A stretch of DNA of 64,000 nt, taken from Branchiostoma floridae. Taxonomy: Eukaryota > Chordata > Leptocardii > Amphioxiformes > Branchiostomatidae. The position numbers and the translations under genes were made by a program. The DNA lies in the NCBI RefSeq assembly GCF_000003815.2, contig NC_049984.1, forward strand, positions 5,791,258 to 5,855,257, in the 5' to 3' direction. Below, piece after piece: positions 43,539-55,045 of the stretch. Each line of letters begins with the position of its first letter. The stretch's first letter is position 1. The notes under the pieces are model-generated. The model saw nothing but the letters and a program-made list of their open reading frames with translations, was not told where the DNA came from and searched no databases.

Positions 43539-46500
43539 ATGGACAACGTTGTTTTTCCCATCACAGCCGTAAGTGTTTTATGTTTCCTTGAGTAGAAGAA
43601 CTATATGCAGATATGCCTTTCGTCTGATGCTTTATAAAGGAATGTGAATAAAAGAAAAATAAGTTGTGAATCAACTATCTTTGATGCAGACTGAATGTCA
43701 TGATGTAGCTGGTACAGTATTAAATTTTCTACTTCAGAATGTCTCCACACTTTGATTGTGAACTGTATCCTGCAATTACAAAGATTTGAATACTAGTAAA
43801 TTAGAGATCTACTATTGATGACATGTCAGTGAGTACATGTAAGTGACTGATTTGGTTGTAAAGGTTTGACTGAAGTATCTAATAATATTAATTTTTTTTG
43901 CGCGTTTACCAGGGATGATTTTTAAACTCTTTTGTTACTTCCACAGTCGTATGTTGGCTTTGCCAACCTCCCCAACCAGGTCTACAGGAAGGCTGTGAAG
44001 AGGGGTTTTGAGTTTACCCTTATGGTTGTAGGTAAGTAAGAGGCTATTACAAGTTGAAAATGCTGTTGAACTAGACAACTAGTTTAGTTTTTTAATGACA
44101 ATGACAATGAAGTTTATTGCCCCATTGGAGCTAAAAGCAGTCAGTTTGGTATAAGACGTAGTAAAGGAAAAGTTATACATATACTATAGTTTACATACTT
44201 CTTCTCTCTTCTTAAAACATGACAGAGATTTTCTAGTATGTTGTTCATGTCACTAAAACTTAAACACAATTTTGTTTCAGGTGAATCTGGCCTGGGCAAG
44301 TCCACCCTAGTGAATTCCCTGTTCATAACTGACCTGTATTCCCCGTCTGAGTATCCAGGCCCCTCACAACGGATCACCAAAACTGTCAAGGTAAACACTC
44401 AGTAAAACTAGCATCAGTTCAATGGAAGTACAGTAGAGCCAGTTAATTGCACAATAGAGGCCAGTTAATTGCACAACGGATTACTGCACACTTCTGTTCA
44501 TTGCACTGAATCCCCAAATCCCAAACTGGTGCAGTCCAGCTGGATAACCTAGCAATATTGCACCACCTGGATAATTGCACGAAATACGCCAGCATATTGG
44601 TTGTACAATTAAATGGATTCTACTGTACTTTTGAAAGTTTGATCATAAGCTTATACTCAAGTGTATCTTATCACATTCTATCGTCATGACCTAAGTAAAC
44701 ACTTTTGATAAACTTTAGTAGTAGTGTAATTTTAACTACTTGAGTGTGGCTCCAAGCAATGACACATTTTTACACTACATGGTCTAGTGCTATGTGAAAC
44801 TTGATATATTTACAACCTTTGAAGATACGATGTCTTTCAAACAACAATCTTTATTTCTGCCAACTTATTCATTCAATCAAATAAGTGTTTTTTAATCCTT
44901 CATTTTTTGGAACATAGGTTGTCTTATGAAGTGTGGTTGATGTTGTGGATGTATGTTTCATGTACCAAGATATCACGGATCATTTCGAAGTAATCTTTAA
45001 TGCAAGTACTACAATTTTTCTCTCAGATAGACTCTGAATTTGAACTGTTTATCCTGGTGGTATTGTTAGATTGTCTGTTCTTTGTGCCCATCAGGTTGAA
45101 ACATCACGGGTGCTGGTTAAGGAAGGAGGGGTTCAGCTACAGTTGACCATTGTGGACACACCAGGGTTTGGGGATGCCGTGGACAACAGTAACTGGTGAG
45201 AGACATTTACAGACATGCAGTCAATGACTACCGGTTACAATGTCTTCTGGTGATGGCAGGCAAAATATGTTTTTGTGTTTATCAAAACATTGCAAAAATA
45301 TTATACTAGAAATATAGTGGTAACTTACACAAAAACTGGTGTTCAATTCCTTTGGATTTACGAGTCAGTTGCAAGACTATATATAAATCCTGAGATATTT
45401 TAGTTTTTAGGCGTTTGGTTACCCAATGTCATCCCTGCACAGGGGAAACTTGAAATGCTCACAAATTTTTTGTACCTACACCTGACATTTTTTTGTCAGC
45501 AAAACTCAACCAAGGACAAGTAACACTTAACATTATTTACATGTGATTTTCTAAAGGAAAATATTACTGTTTTTCCCTAGTCAGTAACACAGTTCTGATG
45601 TTCTGTTCCCCTTAGTTGGAAGCCCATCACAGACCACATTGAGCAGAGGTTTGAGGACTACCTGAACTCAGAGTCCCGCGTGAACCGCCGGACCATGCCA
45701 GACAACAGGGTCCACGCCTGCCTGTACTTCATCGGCCCAACTGGACACGGGTACGTCTCCATTTTTAAAAAACAAAGAATAAAAATTGACATTGAGGTTT
45801 TGAGCTTCAAGACTTTGAAATAATGAATAATAATAATGAATGGTTTATTTGACAAAGAGACATAGAAATTACAACAAAACATCACCCTTGCAGTCATACG
45901 ACTGAATTGCGGTGAGAATGTACAATTTTAACACACACTACAACATGGTATAAAAGGTATAAAACTTAAAAGTGGGAAATTATCGCAATGTTGTTTACAA
46001 TACAGGGCTCGAAATACCACATGCATATGCAAGTTTGTGCAGGTAAAATTGGTGTGGTGCAAGTAAGTTTAGACCAAACTTGCACCAGTGCAAGTTACTT
46101 TTGTCCTCTAATACCTGACATTAGAAAAAGCTTACACACACCGAGAATATTGTCTGTCATTGAAAGGTAAAAGAAAATAACACTGAATAAAAAAAAGCCT
46201 AAATTTGTTATTTCTAAATTTGGTTAGACATCCAGGTAAACTATTTTTTTAGACAAATCCATCTCTACAATGCTAATGATTCCTATGGTGCTGTCTTACC
46301 TTGATTTGCATATGAGTTACATTTGCATACTAATTAGTTCAATTGGTTTTTCCAGTTATATGTATTGTATTGAGTTGTTCTACCACTTCATTCTGGAGAT
46401 GATTAAGACTAGTTACTGTGATGGATGTCACTGGATGAGTCCAGAAGAAATCTATGGATCTTATCGAGTTGTAGACATTGAATTGTCTTTAATTGAGCCT

Positions 46501-49500
46501 AAATTCACAGTTTTTATGAAACAGTTTGTACAACTTCAAACCAAAAATAAAATACGCTACGGAAAAACAAATATCCAAACATGTGGTCTTTACCGGTATG
46601 TATCCCCATTTACTCACGTACATTTGCAAATTTTCAGAAGAGGAGATAAGGGGTTAACAGTTCACTATTTTGGGTTGTGCAAGTAAGTTTCCTTTGGTGC
46701 AAGTTACCTTTGGCTTAACTTGCACAGGTGCAAGTTGACTGAAAAGTGCATTTCGAGCCCTGCAATAAGATTAAAAACTAATAAAGTAAAGTGATTGATG
46801 ATGATTATCAATATTGCACTTAAGTTAAGATATTGCACGTCAATATTGCACGAGAAGAGAAATCCAACAATTCAGAAATTCTTAGAAATGCACTTTTGAA
46901 GGAGATGGAAAAGGGCCTGGTCACTGCGTTGTACGATCATTGATTGTAGGATCACAAATTTAGGGCTGTCTGTCTATAGTCATTCATTTGTCATACGAAA
47001 TTCCATTGTCTTCTTACAGAAAAACCTGTCTACGATCCTTGTTGGCAGTTGGTACTGTCTCAGCCTGCTTGAAAATTCTGTAACATCAGAATCATACAAC
47101 GATCTATGTTGAATGTGACCACACCACAAGGAATTACAAGATGCAAATGAGAAAGGCTTGAATGACATTTTTTACCTTTGGCATTCCCATGAATGTGACA
47201 CGTTTGTCTTCTCTATTGTTCCTGTAGGTTGAAGCCCCTCGATATAGAATTCATGAAAAGATTACATGACAAGGTCAACATCATTCCTCTCATCGCCAAA
47301 GCCGACACAATGACTCCAGAGGAATGCACACAGTTCAAGAAAAAGGTGAGGACTTCATCTAAAACACATGCACTTTAATTGAATACCTGTTGGTTTATCT
47401 AAATTCTAATGTTGTCCCTCATCTCATGAGGGCTAAACAGGCTTGCACATAGATTCTATGGCATGATGGCAGAGTGCCACGTGTCTCTGTCCTCAACTCA
47501 GTATTTAACTAACAAAAGAAAAAGATCCCCAAAACTTTGAAGATCAACTCAGTATTGATGTGTTGAAAAATTCATTTTACTAGAAGTTATATTATGTTGT
47601 AGAGTGAAACCCATTACCAAATAGTACAAAAGGAGTATTCTGACTAGATAGCTTGAAAAATGCTTTTAGTTAGTTGGATGTGCAAATGAAAGTTAGCTGT
47701 GAATATAACCAGCTACTGCATTGGTACGTGCTTGCAAAGCTCATGTGTTGCACCAAATGGTAAGTGTTGCGGCCAAAAAGATACAAATGCCTCACTGTCA
47801 TAGTCATTGAAATGTTTGTTGTGTCAATAACACATTGCCTTTTTTCCTTCCTGTCTAGATTTTACAGGAAATCAAAGAAAACAAGATTCAGATCTACGAG
47901 TTCCCAGAGGGAGAGGATGAAGAGGACAACAAACTCAACAAGAAACTCAGGGTAGGGAGTTAGTATTACAGTCAATCCTGTATAAAAACACAAAAGTGCA
48001 AACATTTGACCGACATTGGTTGAAGCAATAATTGCCTTGCTGTCATCGGATGAAGGGCTAATTGTGATGTACAGTCAGGATCAGTCTATAGAAAAGGCTC
48101 TTAATGTTTGGTTCAATGGGAAAAGTAATCTAAGGGACCACCAAAAAGTTCAGCAGAGATGGTCACTTGTGCAGAGTTGACTGTAACTTCATTCTTTCAT
48201 CACCTTTGATGAAAGAGCAAACTAACTTTGAACCTACCTGCTCACTAGTACAAGTTTGATTGCATATGATATTTTATTGTAATTTTCATAAAAATAATAA
48301 TTGTTCACTGCAAAATTTAAAACTTTTGTCCAATTTTGAGGCAACTCAAAGGAGTGTCTGTTCTGTGGTGCTGATCACCTGTGTTACCATGGTAACAGGA
48401 GAGGATTCCCTTTGCTGTGGTTGGCAGCAACACGCTTCTGGAGATCAACGGGAGGAAAGTGCGTGGTCGGCAGTACCCCTGGGGCGTCGCAGAAGGTATA
48501 GTGTTACTTTTCCTGTATGTACATGTCTCATACTGTACTCATGTTGTACTGATGTTGTATGATGTATTGTACTGCACAAGTGCTTTCCTGCCTGCTGGAA
48601 GAATAGCTTGCTGAAAGATGCAGCTAAAAGTAGATTGAAATAAACTCACCTCAAGCCGGACAAGTTATCTTTGAAATAAACTCACCTCAAGCCGGACAAG
48701 AAATCTTGTGTGGTTGTTGAAAGTTTATGAAGCAGGACCGCATGATGGGTTTTACATTAGGCCTAATCTCCAAGCAGGTCCTGCGTGTTATAAGACAGTA
48801 ACATAAGCTGGGGAGGGAGTTTAGCCAGCAGAGGAGTAAAAGCTCCTTCCCTAGCTTATGTTACTGTCTTATACCACGCAGGATCTGCTTGGAGATTACA
48901 TTAGGTCTGCTCATACCTTGCTATGTACAGTAACAGTACATATATGTAATGAATTTCTGTTGCTTCAATTTCAGTGGAGAACATGGACCACTGTGACTTC
49001 ATCACACTAAGGAACATGTTGATCAGGTAGGAAAAAAGGACTTACGAAAACTAATAGTAGTAATAATATTCTTTTACCAGTCACCTTTGTCAGGTTAAGA
49101 ACGTAATATGCCATAAAAATCTTCATTTTGATAGTGGATACAGGCTTCAATCAATGGTGGCTTTGTTATGAGTGTGTTGAATTTTTCTGTCTTGTAGGAC
49201 CCATATGCAGGACTTGAAAGACGTAACAAATAACGTTCACTACGAGAACTACCGCTGTCAGAAGCTGGCCGGCATCACAGCGACCAATGGTACCGAGAAA
49301 GGCAAACCGGCCGGTGGCAAGTATGTACCCTTATTGCTTTCTACTAGCAACCAAACAGCTTCTTATCATGATATTGTAAGCTGAAATCAAATAGACAAGG
49401 TAGTTGCTTCTTACATAAATACAGGTGTCCTGGCAGTTGATTTTCAAATGAAGTAAATGTTAACCTGTGGTATGCTAAGTTACTGGGGTACTGATAAAAT

Positions 49501-51328
49501 TGTGGTGAAGGAGGCACATGGAATATGGTGGGGGTTAAACATATGCTCTGCCTGTGTTAAGTCTTGGTGTTACACTTTCTCAAAAAAGCCTTTAACAGTT
49601 TGTCAACTAATCATAACGAGTTCTCATTCTGAACACAGTCCAAGCGTAGCCTCCACTTTAAGTGTTTCATGTACAACTCTGAGAGATTTTCCAAGTGTTC
49701 TATGTCTTGCCTCTTGGGTGTTGGTTCTTGAGTGTGCTGTTGGACCTGTCTTGAAGACTCGCTGTGCTGTGGGTGAGTGTGTACACGCGGATGTTGCCAG
49801 TGTTTTACTCCAGCATGTGCATGTTTTGGTCCTGAAACCTCAGCCCCTCCCATAACCCTGCCTCCAGAAACCCCCTGGCACAGATGGAGGAGGAGAAGAG
49901 AGAACATGTGGCCAAGATGAAGAAGATGGAGATGGAGATGGAACAGGTCTTTGAGATGAAGGTCAAGGAGAAGCGCCAGAAGCTCAAGGACTCAGAAGCA
50001 GACGTAAGATTTGATTCTTGTCCTTAGGGCTCATGCACTGATTTGGGCGATAGCTAGTTATGATTACCGTGTATTTATTGGAACAACTCAAAATAAGATT
50101 GTCCAAAAATATTGCAGTGTGAGTTGTCAACAAGGCTATCTAAGTAGAACTGATTCAGAAGCTTTTGGAGACACTGAATATTATCATGATCAAGTTGTGT
50201 TGTAGCAATTTTCTGTGGCCTACAGTGTCTCCATGGAATTTACATCCTACCATCATTGTCTTATAACAGAGGCCATTACAACACAATTGTATGCATCAAT
50301 CCAATAATTACTGAATCTTTGACTGTAACTACTGTCTTGTACAATTTTGTGTGACTATCAGTGTCTTACCATGGAAGCTAAATCTTCCCAGCATTGTTTT
50401 CACATCCGTCAATCCAATGATTAGTGAATTTTCAGAAATACTTTTGTGATGTGACCTTACCAACTGTTGTGCCCCCCTCCCACAGCTTCAGCGTCGGCAT
50501 GAGCAGATGAAGAAGAAGCTGGAGCAGGAGTACAAGGAGCTGGACGAGAAACGCAGTCTGTTCGAGAAGGAAAAGCTGTCCTTCGAGGAGAGCCAACGGC
50601 AACTGGAAGAGCAACGAAAAATGGATGCCACAAAGTAAGTGTCTTGTTGGTGTTCTATCTCATAAGACAGTGGATTTCGCACGGTGTTCTGGTCAGTTCA
50701 GGTTGTAATTGGGTTGCAGTGCCTGGTGTGACTGTAGAGGCCAATCCTGGAGTGACAGACTCTGTTGCAGTTGACACAGGTGAATTCCATGCCTGGCTGT
50801 GTGAGGGCTGGTGCTGGCTTTCTTTTCTCCTCCCATTTGTCTTCTCTCCTCTTACAGTGTGGTTTATACTGTATGTTCCTTTATTTTTGAAGGGACCTAA
50901 TTTCACAGTAGGATGTCATTGCACTGCTTGAAGTTTGTGGTGTAAGCAATTGTGTAGTGTAATGATTAAAAAAAAAGATAATTCCACAATGAAGATGTCA
51001 GTAGTTTTTCATCTATAACATCTAGAATTTGTCATACACTGTACATCAATTTGATAATAATTTGAGTTCCTTTATCTACTCAACCTGAGGGATTTTATCT
51101 GCAAATGATTTGGTATCCTTTGAGCTGCCCTCCATGGCTTTATTGAACCACTCCTTGCCTCATGTTGGAAAGTATGGAGAAGAAATAGATTTTTCTCTTT
51201 GGTAACCCTACTGTAAAAGACATAAAGGTTGTTTGCAATGTCTAAGAAAGACTAACGGTATTCTTTCCTCTTCTTCCCCCAGATCCCTCGACAACAAGAA
51301 GAAGAAGGAGAAGAAGTCGCTCTTCTAA
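43539..51328 (+). CDS. SEPTIN7: Septin, SEPT7 type
   Basis: Filament-forming GTPase; SEPT7 is the obligate end subunit type of septin hetero-oligomers, acting in cytokinesis and cortical scaffolding. Exons: 43539-43568, 43947-44031, 44281-44390, 45095-45195, 45616-45750, 47228-47345, 47859-47951, 48399-48495, 48975-49026, 49198-49320, 49868-50003, 50486-50634, 51283-51328; phases agree, 1275 nt, 424 aa (human 437). Visible: [20 protein letters not shown]-loop GESGLGKST (39-47), switch [17 protein letters not shown] (96-), AKAD (177-180), VVGSN, septin-unique [34 protein letters not shown], then a Lys/Glu-rich coiled coil (about 315-415). The diagnostic blocks match SEPT7, not the SEPT2, 3 or 6 groups. 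The first 30-bp exon ([10 protein letters not shown]) is a phase-consistent guess; an acceptor-like CAG overlaps its end. Confidence 0.92.
44431..44625. mobile_element. Pogo/Tigger-like MITE, TA target
   Basis: 195 bp with CAGTAGAGCCAGTTAATTGCAC at the left and 'gtacaattaaatggattctactg' at the right (imperfect inverted copies), bounded by TA on both sides. The interior repeats 'aattgcac'. It is in septin intron 3. Confidence 0.7.
46003..46762. mobile_element. 760-bp element with CAGGGCTCGAAAT ends
   Basis: Ends CAGGGCTCGAAAT and ATTTCGAGCCCTG are inverted copies. CAATA lies directly outside both ends, suggesting a 7-8 bp duplication. Sub-terminal 'gtgcaagt' repeats resemble the 8054 copy. 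An internal 138-codon plus frame (46270-46686) has no recognisable transposase motif. It sits in a septin intron. Confidence 0.75.
48637..48706. repeat. Two-copy tandem repeat, 36-bp period
   Basis: 'tgaaataaactcacctcaag' + 'ccggacaag' occurs twice in direct orientation with a short spacer, in the septin intron after exon 8. Confidence 0.8.
48764..48898. mobile_element. MITE with TAATCTCCAAGCAG ends, 9-bp target duplication
   Basis: 135 bp. TAATCTCCAAGCAGGTCCTG and the right arm 'caggatctgcttggagatta' pair, and inner arms 'gttataagacagtaacataagct' pair too, giving a near-complete hairpin. CATTAGGCC precedes it and CATTAGGTC follows it: a 9-bp duplication with one mismatch. Confidence 0.85.
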
Positions 51329-51437
51329 GTGTTACAAGAATTCCAGCGCCATCACACAGCTTGTAGCCAGGCAGAAGGCTTCCCATGCCAGCGTACATTA
51401 CATAGAGTACTGGGGACGCTCTCAAAGCCTTCCCCCA

Positions 51438-51811
51438 CAGGGCTCGAAATACTTATTCTGTTTACCTGCACGGGTACAGGTAACATGCAACATTACCTGC
51501 ACCAGACAAATTCTACCTGCATCTACTCAAAAATAATGTTTGGGAAAATTCGTTGCTCCTAGTAGGACCATTTTGAATCTGTTATCTGTATATCTGTAAC
51601 TGCCCTTTGGCATGATACCCCATGACCCAGCTTATTTGCTGTATTCAAGTATATTTTCTATTATGAGGATTACAGTACCAGGTATTTTTGAGTCGCAGTC
51701 ACCTATATGTAAGTCTAGTGTAGTAGACTGCTTTCTTTCTGAAACAGTTCAGGTAGGCATCATTCCTGTACAGAACAGAATATGCAGGTAGTACTAGTAT
51801 TTCGAGTCCTG
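51438..51811. mobile_element. Copy of the CAGGGCTCGAAATAC MITE in the septin 3' UTR region
   Basis: 374 bp, CAGGGCTCGAAATAC at the left and 'gtatttcgagtcctg' at the right, one mismatch. 'acctgcac' repeats inside as in the 8054 copy. No clear target duplication. It starts 110 bp after the septin stop codon. Confidence 0.75.
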
Positions 51812-52594
51812 TCTCGTTTTAAGTAGAGCTACACCTAGGGTTACGGGGGAAGCATTTCCACATGGCTAAGGGTTCTGCCAACAGTATTGATAGTCTATTT
51901 TTTAACAAAGTTGTTTTGGAGAATGGGGAAGATGGGGTTAGGAAGGAGATAGACAAGTTGTGAAATATGCAGAAGTGAATATTTTCATCTTGCAGAGAAA
52001 TGGTCAATAAGGTACAAAAATGTAGTTACAATTTCCTTTCAGGGTCTTGCTTTTTTTTTAATATAGTCAATATAGAAGAAGCCATTTAAAATTGCTTATT
52101 ATCTTGGCATTATTGTTGTGGGATAGGTTTTGCACTAAACAGTGGAAGTTTTACTTGAATTGGTATGTCTGGAATCACATGCATGTCTTGCAAAATTATG
52201 TCTCAGATTGAAGTAAGTTAATTTTTTTTTCAACAAAGTTCATGTACGTGTAAAAGATTAGCCTACATATTACGTCAGTTTGCACTCAGTAAAAAGGATT
52301 GAAAATACTTTTTTTTCCTGATCTGTATACAAAATACAAAATACAAAATGCACTCTGTATTTTATTGATGTACACTTATTACAGGAATCTTGATTTTTAT
52401 CCCTTGAAGTACATTGTATAACACACAATATTTAAAAGTGTTACCTAACTGCAAAGTGTGTATTAGTGGAATTCTATATCAGCTGAAATTATCTTCCCAG
52501 CAGTTGTTTTGAGTGTTGACTTATTGACTCATAAAGATGGTAAAAAAAAAACTAGTTTCACTTTCTCTGTAAGTCCCTGTATTCACCAATGTTA

Positions 52595-52953
52595 GGCCAC
52601 ACCAATTTGATTTCTTGGTTCACAGATTCGCTCCTATTTTATGGAGAAAAAAAATAAAAATAAAAATTACCACTCAGCAAATTTTCACCATTAATGAAGC
52701 CATTCACCAACTTTCTGGTGTAGCAAATTGGCCTTTATATTATAAGCTCCTTAAAGTGTGGGTACAGGTGCTGTTACTGTACAATAATAGTGTTTTTGTA
52801 CTTTTTTCAAGCTGAAAACTTTTTTTCTTTATGTTTTGGATTAGTCTTTACCTTTTCCCCAACCATTTTACAATTTTTATTTTTATTTCGCCCTCTCGCT
52901 CCATATTTTTTATGGAAAAAATCTGTGAACCAAGAAATTAAATTGGTGTGGCC
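52595..52953. mobile_element. Harbinger-like MITE, TTA target
   Basis: 359 bp. GGCCACACCAATTTGATTTC and GAAATTAAATTGGTGTGGCC are inverted ends and the arms continue through 'ttggttcacagatt'. TTA lies directly outside both ends (52592-52594, 52954-52956), fitting the TWA targets of PIF/Harbinger. Confidence 0.82.
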
Positions 52954-54480
52954 TTATCAAAGGCAAATGAAATGTAAAATGGTCTGGCTATGTAGGGTTA
53001 GGCTTACTATTTTGTGGCTACCGGTGTTCTTACTATACCATAGAGCAATACTGATATCAATGTAAAGTCATCTTGTTTTTATACTGATACAAAGTGATAC
53101 CAGTACTTTTGGTACATGTATGAGGCTACATCTCTTTATGTTAAACTCCAAACCTTTGAACCATTGCAAACCATTGAATCCCACTGTAACCATTCTTTTG
53201 TACAGTGCAAGTAACGTTACATACTGGACAATGAAACTGCATCTCACTAAGTCTCAAGAAGCGATACTTGTGTTTTGCTCTTCTCGAAGGCAATAGTATA
53301 AAAAGAATTAAAGAAATATACTGTATTATAGATGCTCCCTAATCAAACACTGCAGAAACCTGAATGTTGCTCTCCTGTTACCAGTAAACTCACTGAGTCT
53401 TCAGTACATGATGCCATTAAGAAATTAAACCAATGCAAGATGTTCTATCCACAATTTTTCCTGTTGTCGTCCAGAAATGACTGACATTACTTTTTAATAT
53501 CTTATAGATTTAGTCTTAGTGCCCAAGACACAATGCCTACACTATAGTCTGGAAATTGCAATGGGACATGTACATTTCTTTCAATTCTTAACTTGAAGGC
53601 TAAAGGGCTTCTTGGTTAATTGAGAAGTAATCATATACTTGTTATTGGCCAAGATTATTGCAAGGGTATACCTATTGTGTCAATTTGAACACTTGGCTAT
53701 TTAGGCTGGCAAAATATGTATTTACTGAAGCCGGCATTCACAGTAACAAAGCTACCTGCATTATGTTTGTAGAATTTTAACTTCAGTCTATGAAAGGAGA
53801 CACGATGTGTTATCTTTGCTTTGATGTCATTTATATCAGGTAGTATTATGTTCACAGTACTTTACCTGCCAAGTGATCTCCGTCATCCTTAATTTGTGTG
53901 TGATAGTTTTCACTGTTAAATCAACGAAAGGGGACTTACCAGTGCCGGTAGTACCCTATGGCCAGCTTGTCAGAAAAGCTGTTTTAATACTTGGCACAAA
54001 GCTTTTTTTGATATAGGAAACATGTTTTTCTTCCGCTATCTCTCTCAATACTCACCAGTTATCCTATTTATTTTGCATGGAGTATTTATGCTGTACTCTT
54101 CAATGTCATGCTCAATCATTGCTGCATAATTTTTTTTTTACCTTTTGTGAAACAATAGATGTGATTGTATCATGCACCTCAGGTAGTCTGCCAATGGTTT
54201 TGTCTCTTTTTTGTTTATTATACCTTCCTTCAATGTGAATGAAACCAATTTGTGTCTACCTCTGAAGTGATTATTTGTAACCTACAGTCATGCATGTTCT
54301 AGTACTGTACTTCTTTTGGATGGCAGAATGCAATTGTTCAAAGTCACTTACTAGCACTTAACATTTAAAGATGCTTGCTTCTCATGTTTAGCATGAAAAA
54401 GCTTTTGAAAATGTTGAAAACAAACAGGCCTAATAAAACGGGTGACCACTTTTCACTGTGACCAGTGTCAATGTATTGTT

Positions 54481-54760
54481 CGTCAAATGACCCCGTTGTT
54501 GCAATAATCAATGTACCCGCAAGGTGTCGCTAAGCTATTTCGACTGTCCACGTTAATTTCCAAGCAGATCCTATGGTAGCATAAGGTAGTATCAAAAGCT
54601 GGCAGAGGAGCGAAGACGGCTTAGGAGTGTGTTTCGCTACATGGCAAATGTACATCTCTTGGAACTATATTATGCCATTGTAGGATCTGCTTGGAGATTA
54701 TGTCGGTCCACATGAGAGACAGACTCACACGTGAAAATTTACGGATTCATACCTGTGTTC
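54481..54760 (+). repeat. Copy of the PWP1 upstream region, split by a MITE
   Basis: 'tgcaataatcaatgtacccgcaaggtgtcgc', 'aagctatttcg', 'ctgtccacg' and 'ctcacacgtgaaaatttacggatt' follow in the same order as at 63522-63663 upstream of PWP1 (some blocks with small changes and one deletion). A 147-bp element at 54554-54700 interrupts it. It is either a duplicated segment or a repeat family present at both sites. Confidence 0.6.
54554..54700. mobile_element. MITE with TAATTTCCAAGCAGATCC ends
   Basis: 147 bp, left TAATTTCCAAGCAGATCCTA and right TAGGATCTGCTTGGAGATTA are inverted copies. The flanks TGTCCACGT and TGTCGGTCCACAT resemble a damaged 9-bp duplication. The uninterrupted form of the site is seen at about 63616 (tgtccacgtgagg). 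Confidence 0.75.
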
Positions 54761-54764
54761 GGGA

Positions 54765-54945
54765 CAGACAGCGGATAACTGGAGCGCTCTCCTTTGGTGC
54801 AATTTCAGCTTAGCCTGGAATCCAGCCGTGTTGTGCTTTAGTCGCTCCCCAGAGGCACGTCGTGTTGGCAGGAAGCAGAGCGACCAAAGCACAACACGGC
54901 TGGATTTCAGGCTAATTTCAGCTGCCCTCAGAGTGGGTATCCAGT
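54765..54945 (+). pseudogene. Broken copy of MFSD2 exon 11, ending at an assembly gap
   Basis: 'cagcggataac.ggagcg' ... 'tttggtgcaatttcagct' and then, after a 104-bp insertion, 'atttcagctgccctcagagtgggtatccagt' match the end of the MFSD2-like exon at 62047-62184 and the first bases of its intron. Only the last third of the exon is present. It is interrupted by the element at 54811-54914, so it cannot encode the protein. The sequence then runs into 100 Ns, so whether more of a second copy exists is unknown. Confidence 0.75.
54811..54914. mobile_element. 104-bp TAGCCTG element inside the broken exon
   Basis: TAGCCTGGAATCCAGCCGTG and CACGGCTGGATTTCAGGCTA are inverted ends (one gap). The 9-mer ATTTCAGCT lies directly on both sides (54802-54810, 54915-54923). 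Same length and terminus as 17002-17105. Confidence 0.88.
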
Positions 54946-55045
54946 NNNNNNNNNNNNNNNNNNNNNNNNNNNNNNNNNNNNNNNNNNNNNNNNNNNNNNN
55001 NNNNNNNNNNNNNNNNNNNNNNNNNNNNNNNNNNNNNNNNNNNNN
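54946..55045. other. Assembly gap, exactly 100 N
   Basis: A run of exactly 100 Ns, the convention for a gap of unknown size. The true distance here is unknown. Confidence 0.99.

Noticed and set aside
46270-46686. 138-codon frame in a septin intron taken as a gene
   Set aside because: It lies inside the 760-bp CAGGGCTCGAAAT element and shows no transposase or host domain.
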